Source of the DNA: Azonexaceae bacterium
GTDB lineage: Bacteria > Pseudomonadota > Gammaproteobacteria > Burkholderiales > Rhodocyclaceae
Direction of reading: 5' to 3'
DNA: 10,741 nt
Assembly (NCBI GenBank): GCA_009469665.1
Contig: SSTB01000065.1
Location: 1-10,741 of the forward strand
The translations under genes and the position numbers were made by a program. The notes under the pieces were generated by a model, which saw nothing but the letters and a program-made list of their open reading frames with translations, was not told the origin of the DNA and did no database searches. Positions 1 to 7,598 of this stretch are shown here, one piece after another (position 1 is the first letter of the stretch; every line of letters starts with the position of its first letter).

Positions 1-128
1 CCGTCCTGCATGTCCTTCGGGTGGACGAACTTGATGTCGTCGATGAGGTCGAGTTCCTTCAGGAGGACGGCGCAGACCAGTCCATCGAAGTCGCTGCGGG
101 TGACCAGGCGGTATTGAGCATCGGGCAT
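1..128 (-). CDS. DHH-family phosphoesterase-like protein, 5' end only (often annotated exopolyphosphatase-related)
   Basis: Only the first 42 codons are in the window; the gene continues past position 1. The reverse strand reads MPDAQYRLVTRSDFDGLVCA and continues to a VHPKDMQDG segment without a stop. The SDFDG stretch (residues 12-16) matches motif I of the DHH phosphoesterase superfamily, where the two aspartates (D13, D15) bind metal. Members in betaproteobacteria that begin this way are commonly labelled exopolyphosphatase or DHH protein; the true substrate cannot be judged from this fragment. The ATG at 126-128 is preceded by a GGAG ribosome site (135-138) with a 6-nt spacer, which supports the start. 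It lies downstream of maeB on the same strand, behind a hairpin terminator, so it may have its own promoter or receive read-through. Confidence 0.75.
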   Translation of the reverse strand, partial: MPDAQYRLVTRSDFDGLVCAVLLKELDLIDDIKFVHPKDMQD

Positions 129-134
129 GGTTGT

Positions 135-138
135 CTCC
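135..138 (-). promoter_or_regulatory. Ribosome binding site of the DHH-family gene
   Basis: GGAG on the minus strand, 6 nt before the ATG at 126-128. It fixes the start of the partial gene at the window edge. Confidence 0.6.
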
Positions 139-169
139 GGGTGTTGTGGTTGTGTCCGAATTAAAGCAC

Positions 170-193
170 GAAGCCGCCTCGGGGGGCGGCTTC
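170..193 (-). terminator. Hairpin terminator downstream of maeB
   Basis: A perfect 9-bp stem (GAAGCCGCC at 170-178 with GGCGGCTTC at 185-193) and a 6-nt loop. On the minus strand it is followed by GTGCTTTAATT, a short and imperfect T-tract, so termination may be partial. It sits 59 nt past the maeB stop and 41 nt before the DHH gene start, where a maeB terminator is expected. Confidence 0.6.
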
Positions 194-252
194 GCTCAGA
201 GCCTGCGAAACTGGGCGCGACGGGCAGGGGCGAATGGAATTTCCACAGCCCC

Positions 253-2529
253 TCAGTGCTCCAGGGATTCGACCACCGCCAGGGCGGACATGTTGACCAG
301 CCGGCGTACCGTACAGGTCGCGGTCATCACGTGTACCGGCCGGGCGGCACCGAGCAGGATGGGGCCGATGGTGACGCCTTCGCCGCCAGTGATCTTGAGC
401 AGGTTATAGGCGATGTTGGCGGCGTCGATATTGGGCATCACCAGGAGGTTGGCCTCGCCCTTCATCAAGGAGCCCGGGTTGGCGACGCTGCGGATCTCCT
501 CCGACAGGGCCGAGTCGCCGTGCATTTCGCCGTCCACCTCGATGTCGTCCTTCACCCTTTCTGCCACCAGGGCCGTGGCGGCGCTCATCTTGCGAGCCGA
601 GGCCGACTGGCCCGAGCCGTAGTTCGAGTGGGACAGGAGGGCGATCTTGGGGTGGATGCCGAAGCGCTTGACCTGCTCCGCGCCCATCAGGGCGATTTCG
701 GCGATTTCCTCTGCGCTGGGGCACTCATTGACGTGGGTGTCGCAGATGAACAGCGAGCGGCCCGGCAGCATGAGGTAATTCATGGCCGCCAGGATGCTGG
801 TGCCGGCGCGTCTGCCGATCACCTCTTCCACCACCTTGAGGTGCTCGCCGTACTGGCCGTCCACGCCGCAGATCAGGCCGTCGGCGTGACCCAGGCGCAG
901 CAGCATGGCGCCGATCACCGTAGTACTGCGGCGCAGGGCCTTCTTGGCGATGGCGGGCGTGACGCCGCGGCGCACGAGGAGTTGATGGTAGGCCGTCCAG
1001 CACTCGCGGTAGCGCTCGTCGGAATCGGGATTCACCACATCGAAATCGACCCCGGCCCGGATGCGCAACTGGGCCTTTTCGAGCCGATGCTGGATGACGG
1101 GCGGACGGCCGATGAGGATGGGCCGCGCCATGTTCTCCTCGATGACGATCTGGGCCGCGCGCAGCACCCGTTCGTCCTCGCCTTCCGCGTAGATGACGCG
1201 CTTGCCCCGGGCCTTGCGGGCGGCGCTGTAGATGACCCGCATGCCGGCGCCGGTGTGGTAGACGAATTCCGACAGTTTGGCGCGGTAGGCGTCGAAATCG
1301 GCGATGGGCCGCGTGGCGACGCCCGAATCCATGGCCGCCTGGGCGACGGCGGGGGCGATCTTGACGATCAGGCGGGGGTCGAAGGGCTTGGGGATGAGGT
1401 AGTCACGGCCAAAGGACAGCTCTTCGCCGGGGTAGGCCATGGCGACCTCGTCGCTGACTTCGGCCTCGGCCAGTTCAGCGATGGCGCGCACGCTGGCCAT
1501 CTTCATCTCTTCGGTGATGCGGGTGGCGCCCACGTCCAGGGCGCCGCGGAAAATGAAGGGGAAGCAGAGGACGTTATTGACCTGATTGGCATAGTCCGAG
1601 CGGCCGGTGGCGATGATGGCGTCGGGCCGGGCGGCCCTGGCCAGTTCAGGCATGATTTCCGGAATCGGATTCGAGAGGGCGAAGACCATGGGGCTGGGGG
1701 CCATGGCGCTCACCATTTCGGGCTTGAGCACCCCGGCGGTGGACAGTCCCAGGAAGACGTCGGCTCCGACGATGGCCTCGCCCAGGGTGCGGGCCGGGGT
1801 TTCCCGGGCGTAGCGGGCCTTGTTGGCTTCCATGTTGGCCTCGCGGCCCACGTAGATGACCCCTTTGGAATCGCAGACCAGAACGTTTTCACGCCTGACG
1901 CCCAACTGGCACCACAGGTCCAGGCAGGAAATGGCCGCGGCTCCAGCGCCGGAGCAGACCACCTTGATTTCGCCGATGGCCTTGCCGATGACCTTCAAGC
2001 CATTGAGCATGGCGGCGGCGGAAATGATCGCCGTGCCGTGCTGATCGTCGTGGAAGACCGGGATGTTCATGCGCTCCTTGAGCTTCTTCTCGATGTAGAA
2101 GCACTCGGGTGCCTTGATGTCCTCCAGGTTCACCCCGCCCAGGGTCGGCTCCAGGGCGGCGATCATGTCGATCAGCTTGTCGGGGTCGTTCTCGGCCAGT
2201 TCGATGTCGAAAACGTCGATGCCGGCAAACTTCTTGAACAGGCAACCCTTGCCCTCCATCACCGGCTTGGCCGCCAGGGGGCCGATGTTGCCCAGGCCGA
2301 GGACGGCGGTGCCGTTGGTGACGACGCCCACCAGGTTGGCCCGGCTGGTCAATTCAGCGGCGCTGGTCGGGTCTTCGACGATGGCGTCGCAGGCCGCGGC
2401 GACGCCGGGGGAATAGGCCAGGGCGAGGTCGCGCTGGTTGGTGAGGCCCTTGGTGGGGCGCACGGAAATCTTGCCGGGGGTGGGCAGGCGATGGTACTCG
2501 AGCGCGGCTTCGCGCAAATCCTTTTCCAC
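253..2529 (-). CDS. maeB: NADP-dependent malic enzyme, MaeB type (malic enzyme fused to phosphotransacetylase-like domain)
   Basis: 758 residues, the normal length of the MaeB family. The enzyme decarboxylates malate to pyruvate with reduction of NADP, supplying NADPH and pyruvate in the cytosol. The N-terminal malic enzyme domain is about residues 1-425. It has the catalytic tyrosine in LAYSPGV (Y39), the lysine in AKPVMEGK (K94), metal ligands in NLEDIKAPE (E136, D137) and HDDQHGTA (D161/D162), the nucleotide-binding GAGAAA (194-199) and ALSNPIPE (284-291). The C-terminal domain, about residues 430-758, resembles phosphate acetyltransferase; in this family it is regarded as regulatory, sensing acetyl-CoA, and not as a working Pta. 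The start is GTG at 2527-2529, chosen because AAGGAG lies 5 nt upstream. It is transcribed divergently from the CheB-CheR fusion gene, from a shared 359-bp region. NADP over NAD preference is taken from the family and was not read from a specific residue. Confidence 0.95.
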   Translation of the reverse strand: MEKDLREAALEYHRLPTPGKISVRPTKGLTNQRDLALAYSPGVAAACDAIVEDPTSAAELTSRANLVGVVTNGTAVLGLGNIGPLAAKPVMEGKGCLFKKFAGIDVFDIELAENDPDKLIDMIAALEPTLGGVNLEDIKAPECFYIEKKLKERMNIPVFHDDQHGTAIISAAAMLNGLKVIGKAIGEIKVVCSGAGAAAISCLDLWCQLGVRRENVLVCDSKGVIYVGREANMEANKARYARETPARTLGEAIVGADVFLGLSTAGVLKPEMVSAMAPSPMVFALSNPIPEIMPELARAARPDAIIATGRSDYANQVNNVLCFPFIFRGALDVGATRITEEMKMASVRAIAELAEAEVSDEVAMAYPGEELSFGRDYLIPKPFDPRLIVKIAPAVAQAAMDSGVATRPIADFDAYRAKLSEFVYHTGAGMRVIYSAARKARGKRVIYAEGEDERVLRAAQIVIEENMARPILIGRPPVIQHRLEKAQLRIRAGVDFDVVNPDSDERYRECWTAYHQLLVRRGVTPAIAKKALRRSTTVIGAMLLRLGHADGLICGVDGQYGEHLKVVEEVIGRRAGTSILAAMNYLMLPGRSLFICDTHVNECPSAEEIAEIALMGAEQVKRFGIHPKIALLSHSNYGSGQSASARKMSAATALVAERVKDDIEVDGEMHGDSALSEEIRSVANPGSLMKGEANLLVMPNIDAANIAYNLLKITGGEGVTIGPILLGAARPVHVMTATCTVRRLVNMSALAVVESLEH

Positions 2530-2534
2530 GAAAA

Positions 2535-2540
2535 CTCCTT
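2535..2540 (-). promoter_or_regulatory. Ribosome binding site fixing the GTG start of maeB
   Basis: AAGGAG on the minus strand with a 5-nt spacer to the GTG at 2527-2529. There is no competing ATG with a comparable site, so the GTG start is preferred. Confidence 0.75.
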
Positions 2541-2635
2541 GGAAATACTTTGGGGGAAGGGCGGAAGGCTACCGCAAACCGCCCGCGAACGCACGCCGTC
2601 CCGCGCGATGCGCCTTCGCCCCCGGGGGGAGTGGA

Positions 2636-2657
2636 CGATCGGGGTATACCCCAATCG
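2636..2657. repeat. 22-bp inverted repeat with perfect GGGGTATACCCC core, candidate operator for maeB
   Basis: The core 2641-2652 is a perfect 12-bp palindrome. The symmetry continues to 2636-2657, with a single mismatched pair (2640/2653). Its centre is about 117 bp upstream of the maeB GTG. The TATACC inside the core could itself serve as a weak -10 on the minus strand, in which case a dimer bound here would block it. No known regulator is recognised from the motif. Confidence 0.45.
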
Positions 2658-2815
2658 ATCTTGCACTGCTTCCTTGCAGCGGTGCGGGTTATCATCCGGC
2701 CCGCATGCATTTGGGGTTCATCGCCTTTGCCTTGTCCGGGATTCCCGAATTGAACAGGAAGCAGACCGTCGATTTCCGCCGGCGGCGGTCTTCGAGCCGC
2801 GCATCGTCTGGCGTA

Positions 2816-2831
2816 AACTGCCGGGGCAGTT
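2816..2831. repeat. 16-bp inverted repeat AACTGCCGGGGCAGTT upstream of the CheB-CheR fusion gene
   Basis: Two 7-bp arms (AACTGCC and GGCAGTT) flank a central GG. The repeat lies 57 bp before the ATG at 2889 and just upstream of a possible -10 (TACAAT, 2854-2859), a position fitting an operator or activator site. Nothing here identifies the protein that would bind. Confidence 0.35.
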
Positions 2832-2853
2832 CGGTATTCGCGCGCGGGAACCC

Positions 2854-2859
2854 TACAAT
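2854..2859 (+). promoter_or_regulatory. Possible -10 element (TACAAT) of the CheB-CheR fusion gene
   Basis: TACAAT matches five of six bases of the sigma-70 -10 consensus and lies 29 bp before the ATG. No good -35 is present at 16-18 bp (the best is TTCGGT at 2830-2835), so if it is real it would probably need an activator. The ribosome site is GAGG (2875-2878) with a rather long 10-nt spacer. Confidence 0.25.
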
Positions 2860-2888
2860 GCGCGCCATCGCTTAGAGGCCACGCCACC

Positions 2889-5800
2889 ATGCCCAGACGC
2901 CCTGGCAGCAAGACGACCAAAGCAGCGCCGGAAGCCGCTCAGGCCCCGGTCCCCGTAGCTGTAGCGACCGGCGACAAATGCGCCGGACACCATCACCACT
3001 ACGTCGTAGGCATCGGCGCCTCGGCGGGGGGGCTGGAAGCCCTGACCGCCCTGGTGTCCAACCTCAGGAAGGGCGCCGGCATGTCCTATGTGGTGGTGCA
3101 GCACCTGTCGCCCTCCTACAAGAGCATGCTGCCCCAGTTGCTCGCCCGGGAAACCGAGCTGCCGGTCATCGAGGCGGTGGATGGACAGGCGCCGGTGCCG
3201 GACACCATTTACATCACCCCTCCCAACCGCAACGTCGTGCTGCGGGACGGCATCCTGCAGCTCATCCAGTCGCCCCGGGAAATCAGCCCCAAGCCCTCGG
3301 TCAATCTCTTCCTTTCTTCTCTGGCCGAGGAGCGCAAGGAAGACGCCATCGGCATCATTCTTTCGGGTACCGGGTCCGATGGCTCCAGCGGCATCCGCGC
3401 CATCAAGGCATCGGGGGGCTTCAGTTTTGCCCAGGATCCCAAGACCGCCCGCTACGACGGCATGCCCCAGTCGGCCATCGACACAGGCTGTGTCGACTGG
3501 ATCCAGAGCCCCGAGGAAATCGCCGCGGAGCTGGCCCGGCTGGCCGAAGCACGGCCCGTTCTGCCCACCACCGACATCCAGGAACTCCCTCTCACGGCCC
3601 TCAAGCGGCTGTTGGCCAAGGTCCGCACGCGCACCAAGCTCGATTTCTCCGGTTACAAGGAATCCACCCTTTGGCGGCGCGTCGAGCGCCGCCTCTTCGC
3701 CAATCGCAAGAGCAGTCTGGACAGTTACCTGGAATTCGTCGATGAGCACCCGGATGAGCTGGAGCGGCTGGCGCGGGACATCCTCATCTCCGTCACCTCC
3801 TTCTTCCGCGACCGGGAACCTTTCCAGGCCCTCGAAGAAGTGCAGCGCAGGCTCCTGCGCCGCAAGGAGCCGGGAGACGAAGTGCGGGTCTGGGTTCCCG
3901 GCTGCGCCACCGGCGAGGAGGCCTACAGCATTGCCATCCAATTGCACAAGCTCCTGGGCGGCAGTTTCGACCAGTACCGGGTGCAGATTTTTGCCACCGA
4001 CGTTGACATGGAAGCCATGCAGGTCGCCCGGCGCGGGGTCTACAGCGCCTCGCTGCTCAGCGAACTCGGCCCCGACGTGGTGCAGCGCTACTTCCGCCCC
4101 ATCGCCGATCGCTACGAGATTTCCAAGACCATCCGCGACATGGTCATCTTTGCCCGCCAGGATCTGGTGCTCGACCCGCCCTTCCTGCGCCTGGACCTCA
4201 TCAGTTGCCGCAATGTGCTGATCTATCTTCAGCCCCAGCTCCAGGCCCGCATCCTCTCGCTTTTCCATTACGCGCTGCTGCCCGACGGCCATCTTTTTCT
4301 GGGTAAGTCGGAAAGCGTGGCCCAGCAGGACTTGCTCTTCGTCCCGGAAGCCAAGGAGTCACGCATTTTCCGGCGGCGGGCCGAGGGTGTGCGCAGCCTT
4401 CCCAGTTCGGCCGGTAACAGCGCGACGGCTTTCCCCGCCGTCGATTCAGTTCCTTCACCTGCCGCTCCCCGGCCCGCTTCCCGGGAACAGGCCATCGTCA
4501 AGGCCGCCAGCCAGTTCTACGTTCCCCCCAGCGTGGTGGTCAATGCGGACATGCAGATCCAGCATGTGCTGGGGGACGCTTCCAGCTATCTCCAGATTCC
4601 GGCCGGCCGGCCGTCCCTAGATCTCTCCAGCCTCCTGGTCCGGGAGTTGAAGGTCGAAGCCCAGACCCTGCTGCGGGCGGCGGAGCAGAAGAAAACCAGC
4701 GTCGAGGGGCGCCGCCGCCTGCCCTTGCGGGGCAAGAGCGGGCCCATCATCCGCCTCAATGTCCATCCGCTTTCGGTCGAGGGCGGGGAGCGCCTCTACC
4801 TGGTGGCCTTCGTCCCCTCCGAGGATCCGCCTGAAGTGGCGAAATCCGGCGACCCGCATGATTTGGGGCAGAAGGAGCTGGAAGACGAGCTGGTCGCCAC
4901 CCGCGAGCATATGCAGACCCTGGTCGAGGAACTGGAGACCTCCAACGAGGAGATGCAGGCCCTCAATGAGGAGGTGCAGGCCGCCAATGAGGAATTGCAG
5001 GCCACCAACGAGGAACTGGAAGCCGCCAACGAAGAACTCCAGTCCACCAACGAGGAATTGCTCACCATCAACGAGGAATTGCAGGTCAAGTCCAGCGACC
5101 TGATCAAGACCAATTCCGACCTGGAGTCCATCCAGAACAACGTGGGCATGCCCATCATCGTCCTGGATGCGGAAATGCGCATCACGCGCTTCAACGCTGC
5201 CGCCGAAGTCCAGTTCAAGATGCACCGCGGCATTCTCGGGACGGAAATCGGCAATCTCGTGCTTCCCAAGGACATGCCGGCCTTCGGTCCCCTGGTGCAG
5301 GAGGCCGTCGGTTGCCGCCAGCCCAAGGAGGTTCACGTCTCGGGCGACGGTCACGAATACCTGCTGCGCATCACCCTGATCTTCGGCCCCGACGACCGGG
5401 TGGCGGGGGCCATCGTCATCCTCCTGGAGCAGACCGAGGTTCTGCGGGCCACCCGCCTGCTCAATGAAAGCGAGAGCCGCCTGCGGGCGGTCATGGAGCA
5501 CACGCGCTTCCTCATCGCCATCAAGGACGTGTCGGGCAAGTACCTCTATGCCAATGCGGGTTTCCGCAGTTACTTTTTCGCGGAGGGCGAAAAAGACTGT
5601 GCCGGGCGCAGCGATACTCAGCTACTCTCGCGCCCCCTGGCCAAGCGATTCCGGGACGAGGACCTCATCGCCCTGCGGCGCAGCGAACTGGTCGAGGTCG
5701 AAGAACTGGTGGAGACCCAGCGTGGCCCCCGCTGGCTGAACCAGGTGCGCTTCCCCCTCAACGACAGTGCCGGCGAGGTTTACGCCCTGTGCATCCAGAT

Positions 5801-7505
5801 TACCGACGTGACGGAGAAACGCCGCGCCGACGAACAGTTGCGGCTTGCCGCCAGGGTCATCAGCGGGGCCGCCGAGGCGGTCATGATCACCGATGCCCAG
5901 CAGCGCATCGTGACGGTGAATGAGGCATTCACCAAGATCACCGGCTACGCCCCTGCGGAGGTCATCGGCCAGACGCCCCGTATCCTGCGCAGCGAGCGCA
6001 ATGACGCCGACTTCTACCGTGCCATGTGGGAGCAGCTCAATCGAACGGGGCTCTGGCAGGGCGAAATGGAGAACCGCAACAAGGCTGGCCAACTCTTCAC
6101 CGAATGGCTGACCATCAACGCCATCCGCGATGAGCAGGGCGCATTGTGCAATTACGTAGCCATCTTCTCGGACATCACCAGCCTGCGCGAAGCCCGGCGG
6201 AACCTTGAATTCCAGGCCATGCACGACCTGGTGACCCGGCTCCCCAACCGCGCCCTGTTCAACGACCGCGTGCGGCGGGCGGTGGTACGGGCCCAGCGCC
6301 ATCAGCAACGCTTTGCCCTCATCTTCATCGACCTGGACAACTTCAAGGACATCAACGACAGCCTGGGGCACGAATACGGTGACGACGTCCTGCGCAGCGT
6401 GGCCGAGCGCCTGACCCATGCTGTACGGGAGCAGGATACGGTGGCCCGTCTGGGGGGCGATGAATTCGTCGTCCTGGTGGATGAACTCGGCGATGGCGAA
6501 ATCGAGCCCCTGGTCGAGCGTTGCCGACAGGCCCTCGATACGCCGCTCTCCTCCAGCGGATTCAGTCAGCGCGTCTCGGCGAGCATGGGCATCGCCTTCT
6601 ATCCCGCTGACGGCGAGGACGTCGGGGCGCTGTTGCAAAGTGCCGATGCCGCCATGTACCGGGCCAAGGAGAGCGGCCGCAACACTTATTGCTACTCCTC
6701 CGCCGAAATCCGCCGCGCCCCCGCCGAACGTCTGAGCCTCATCAACGGATTGCGGCAGGCCCTTTCGGGTGGCAATGAACTGCGCCTCGTCTATCAACCC
6801 CAGTACAGCCTGCCGGACAGGAGGCTCATCGGCCTGGAAGCCCTGCTGCGCTGGAACTCGCCGGTCCTGGGCGAAGTGCCGCCCAGCCGGTTCATCCCCC
6901 TGGCCGAGGAATCGGGGCTCATCCTGCCCCTGACCGAGTGGGTCTTCCAGGCCGCCATGCGCCAGATCAAGGCCTGGCGTGCCGTCAAGCGCCTGCCCCC
7001 GCCGGTGGCGCTCAACGTCTCGCCCTTGCACATCCACGGCCCCGGCATCGGCGAGGCCCTGATGCGCCTCCTGCACTACTACGACCTGTCTCCCAAGGCC
7101 GTCACCGTCGAAGTCACCGAGAGCGCCATGGGTCACAGCCCGGATGCCGTCGCCGCGACCCTCCTGCAACTCAAGGGCATGGGCATCGCCAGCAGCCTGG
7201 ACGACTTCGGCACCGGCTATTCCTCGCTTTCCCGCCTCTCGCGCCTGCCTCTCACCACCCTGAAGATCGACCGCTCCTTCATCCACGGCCTGGACGACCC
7301 GGACAATGTGAACGATCTGGAAATCGCCCGCACCGTGATCCTCATGGCCCACTCCCTGGACATGACGGCCATGGCCGAAGGGGTCGAAACCGAAAGGCAA
7401 CTGACTGCGCTAACGGAACTCGGCTGCGACTCGGTGCAGGGCTACCTCTTGAGTCGCCCGCAGGAGGCCGAGGCGCTGACGGGGCTCTTGCCCCAGGGCG
7501 AGTGA
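2889..7505 (+). CDS. CheB-CheR-PAS-coiled coil-PAS-PAS-PAS-GGDEF-EAL fusion protein (chemotaxis methylesterase/methyltransferase joined to c-di-GMP cyclase/phosphodiesterase)
   Basis: A single 1538-residue frame with no signal peptide or membrane segment, so probably cytosolic. The CheB methylesterase domain (about 37-215) has the triad in GASAGG (S45), QHLS (H72) and GTGSDG (D164), but no receiver domain in front. CheR (about 225-500) has the S-adenosylmethionine motif PGCATGEEAYS (337-347), ATDVD (369-373) and RNVLIYL (441-447). A PAS-like domain follows (about 540-650), then a coiled coil (about 660-745) with seven heptads ending in NE, and three PAS domains (about 745-850, 862-980, 985-1100). 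GGDEF (1106-1268) has an intact GGDEF motif (1189-1193) and an inhibitory RxxD site (R1180, D1183). EAL (about 1280-1530) keeps EALLRW (1317-1322), N1376, E1408, D1438/D1439, K1459, E1497 and Q1517. By family knowledge it could demethylate and methylate glutamates on receptors, and make and break c-di-GMP. No CheA, CheW or receptor gene is nearby. The domain calls are firm; the combined function is inference. Confidence 0.93.
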   Translation: MPRRPGSKTTKAAPEAAQAPVPVAVATGDKCAGHHHHYVVGIGASAGGLEALTALVSNLRKGAGMSYVVVQHLSPSYKSMLPQLLARETELPVIEAVDGQAPVPDTIYITPPNRNVVLRDGILQLIQSPREISPKPSVNLFLSSLAEERKEDAIGIILSGTGSDGSSGIRAIKASGGFSFAQDPKTARYDGMPQSAIDTGCVDWIQSPEEIAAELARLAEARPVLPTTDIQELPLTALKRLLAKVRTRTKLDFSGYKESTLWRRVERRLFANRKSSLDSYLEFVDEHPDELERLARDILISVTSFFRDREPFQALEEVQRRLLRRKEPGDEVRVWVPGCATGEEAYSIAIQLHKLLGGSFDQYRVQIFATDVDMEAMQVARRGVYSASLLSELGPDVVQRYFRPIADRYEISKTIRDMVIFARQDLVLDPPFLRLDLISCRNVLIYLQPQLQARILSLFHYALLPDGHLFLGKSESVAQQDLLFVPEAKESRIFRRRAEGVRSLPSSAGNSATAFPAVDSVPSPAAPRPASREQAIVKAASQFYVPPSVVVNADMQIQHVLGDASSYLQIPAGRPSLDLSSLLVRELKVEAQTLLRAAEQKKTSVEGRRRLPLRGKSGPIIRLNVHPLSVEGGERLYLVAFVPSEDPPEVAKSGDPHDLGQKELEDELVATREHMQTLVEELETSNEEMQALNEEVQAANEELQATNEELEAANEELQSTNEELLTINEELQVKSSDLIKTNSDLESIQNNVGMPIIVLDAEMRITRFNAAAEVQFKMHRGILGTEIGNLVLPKDMPAFGPLVQEAVGCRQPKEVHVSGDGHEYLLRITLIFGPDDRVAGAIVILLEQTEVLRATRLLNESESRLRAVMEHTRFLIAIKDVSGKYLYANAGFRSYFFAEGEKDCAGRSDTQLLSRPLAKRFRDEDLIALRRSELVEVEELVETQRGPRWLNQVRFPLNDSAGEVYALCIQITDVTEKRRADEQLRLAARVISGAAEAVMITDAQQRIVTVNEAFTKITGYAPAEVIGQTPRILRSERNDADFYRAMWEQLNRTGLWQGEMENRNKAGQLFTEWLTINAIRDEQGALCNYVAIFSDITSLREARRNLEFQAMHDLVTRLPNRALFNDRVRRAVVRAQRHQQRFALIFIDLDNFKDINDSLGHEYGDDVLRSVAERLTHAVREQDTVARLGGDEFVVLVDELGDGEIEPLVERCRQALDTPLSSSGFSQRVSASMGIAFYPADGEDVGALLQSADAAMYRAKESGRNTYCYSSAEIRRAPAERLSLINGLRQALSGGNELRLVYQPQYSLPDRRLIGLEALLRWNSPVLGEVPPSRFIPLAEESGLILPLTEWVFQAAMRQIKAWRAVKRLPPPVALNVSPLHIHGPGIGEALMRLLHYYDLSPKAVTVEVTESAMGHSPDAVAATLLQLKGMGIASSLDDFGTGYSSLSRLSRLPLTTLKIDRSFIHGLDDPDNVNDLEIARTVILMAHSLDMTAMAEGVETERQLTALTELGCDSVQGYLLSRPQEAEALTGLLPQGE
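4929..5075 (+). repeat. Seven tandem 21-bp in-frame repeats encoding an E-L/M/V-Q/E/L-x-x-N-E heptad coiled coil
   Basis: Residues 681-729 of the fusion protein are seven consecutive heptads such as ELETSNE, EMQALNE, ELQATNE and ELQSTNE, each ending in NE. At the DNA level this gives degenerate 21-bp repeats. Such a coil is typical of CheB-CheR-PAS hybrids and probably forms a dimeric signalling helix between the first PAS domain and the three PAS domains before GGDEF. Confidence 0.8.
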
Positions 7506-7525
7506 GGCGGCCGGCGTCTCAGGGG

Positions 7526-7566
7526 AAAAAAACCGGGCGGGGGGAAGCCTGTTCCCTACCCGCCCG
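7526..7566 (-). terminator. Intrinsic terminator of the receiver-like gene
   Basis: On the minus strand an 8-bp stem (CGGGCGGG with CCCGCCCG; 7559-7566 and 7534-7541) continues, after a 2-nt bulge, into a 5-bp GGGAA/TTCCC stem with a 5-nt loop. One G later comes a run of seven T (7532 to 7526). This is a classic rho-independent terminator. It lies about 33 nt past the stop of the receiver-like gene and 20 nt past the stop of the convergent fusion gene. On the plus strand there is no T-run, so it mainly serves the minus strand. Confidence 0.85.
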
Positions 7567-7598
7567 AGCACATCAAGCCGTGTGGGCTGTGGACTGAC

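Larger units (their letters stand above)
2530..2888. promoter_or_regulatory. Divergent intergenic region between maeB and the CheB-CheR fusion gene
   Basis: This 359-bp region lies between two divergent start codons and must hold both promoters. It contains several inverted repeats: GGGGTATACCCC (2641-2652), CGGGATTCCCG (2737-2747), CCGCCGGCGG (2776-2785) and AACTGCCGGGGCAGTT (2816-2831). I found no strong -35/-10 pair for either gene and no convincing small gene. An open frame from an ATG at 2705 to 2875 has no ribosome site. Confidence 0.6.

Noticed and set aside
2808..2823. A TGGC...TGCC sequence resembling a sigma-54 promoter.
   Set aside because: The GG and GC dinucleotides are separated by 8 bp and not the required 10 bp.
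2705..2875. A 56-codon plus-strand frame from an ATG in the divergent intergenic region.
   Set aside because: No ribosome site, no recognisable motif, and an arginine/serine-rich composition typical of random GC-rich sequence.
127..2958. A 943-codon open frame on the plus strand, antisense to maeB.
   Set aside because: The opposite strand encodes a clear full-length malic enzyme. The antisense product is rich in Gly, His, Asp, Ala and Val with no domain, as expected from the shadow of a GC-rich gene.
2853..4292. A 479-codon minus-strand frame opposite the CheB-CheR part.
   Set aside because: Shadow frame with Gly/Asp/His-rich composition and no recognisable motif; the plus strand has intact catalytic motifs.
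4929..5075. Regular 21-bp repeats considered as a CRISPR-like array.
   Set aside because: They are contiguous without spacers, lie in frame inside a gene and encode coiled-coil heptads.
4617..5501. A 294-codon minus-strand frame with a regular repeat such as LVGGLQFL.
   Set aside because: The repeat is the reverse complement of the heptad coiled-coil coding repeat on the plus strand, so it is not an independent protein.
5622..7400. A 592-codon minus-strand frame opposite the GGDEF-EAL part of the fusion gene.
   Set aside because: Shadow of a well-supported gene; composition is antisense-like and no domain or ribosome site is recognisable.
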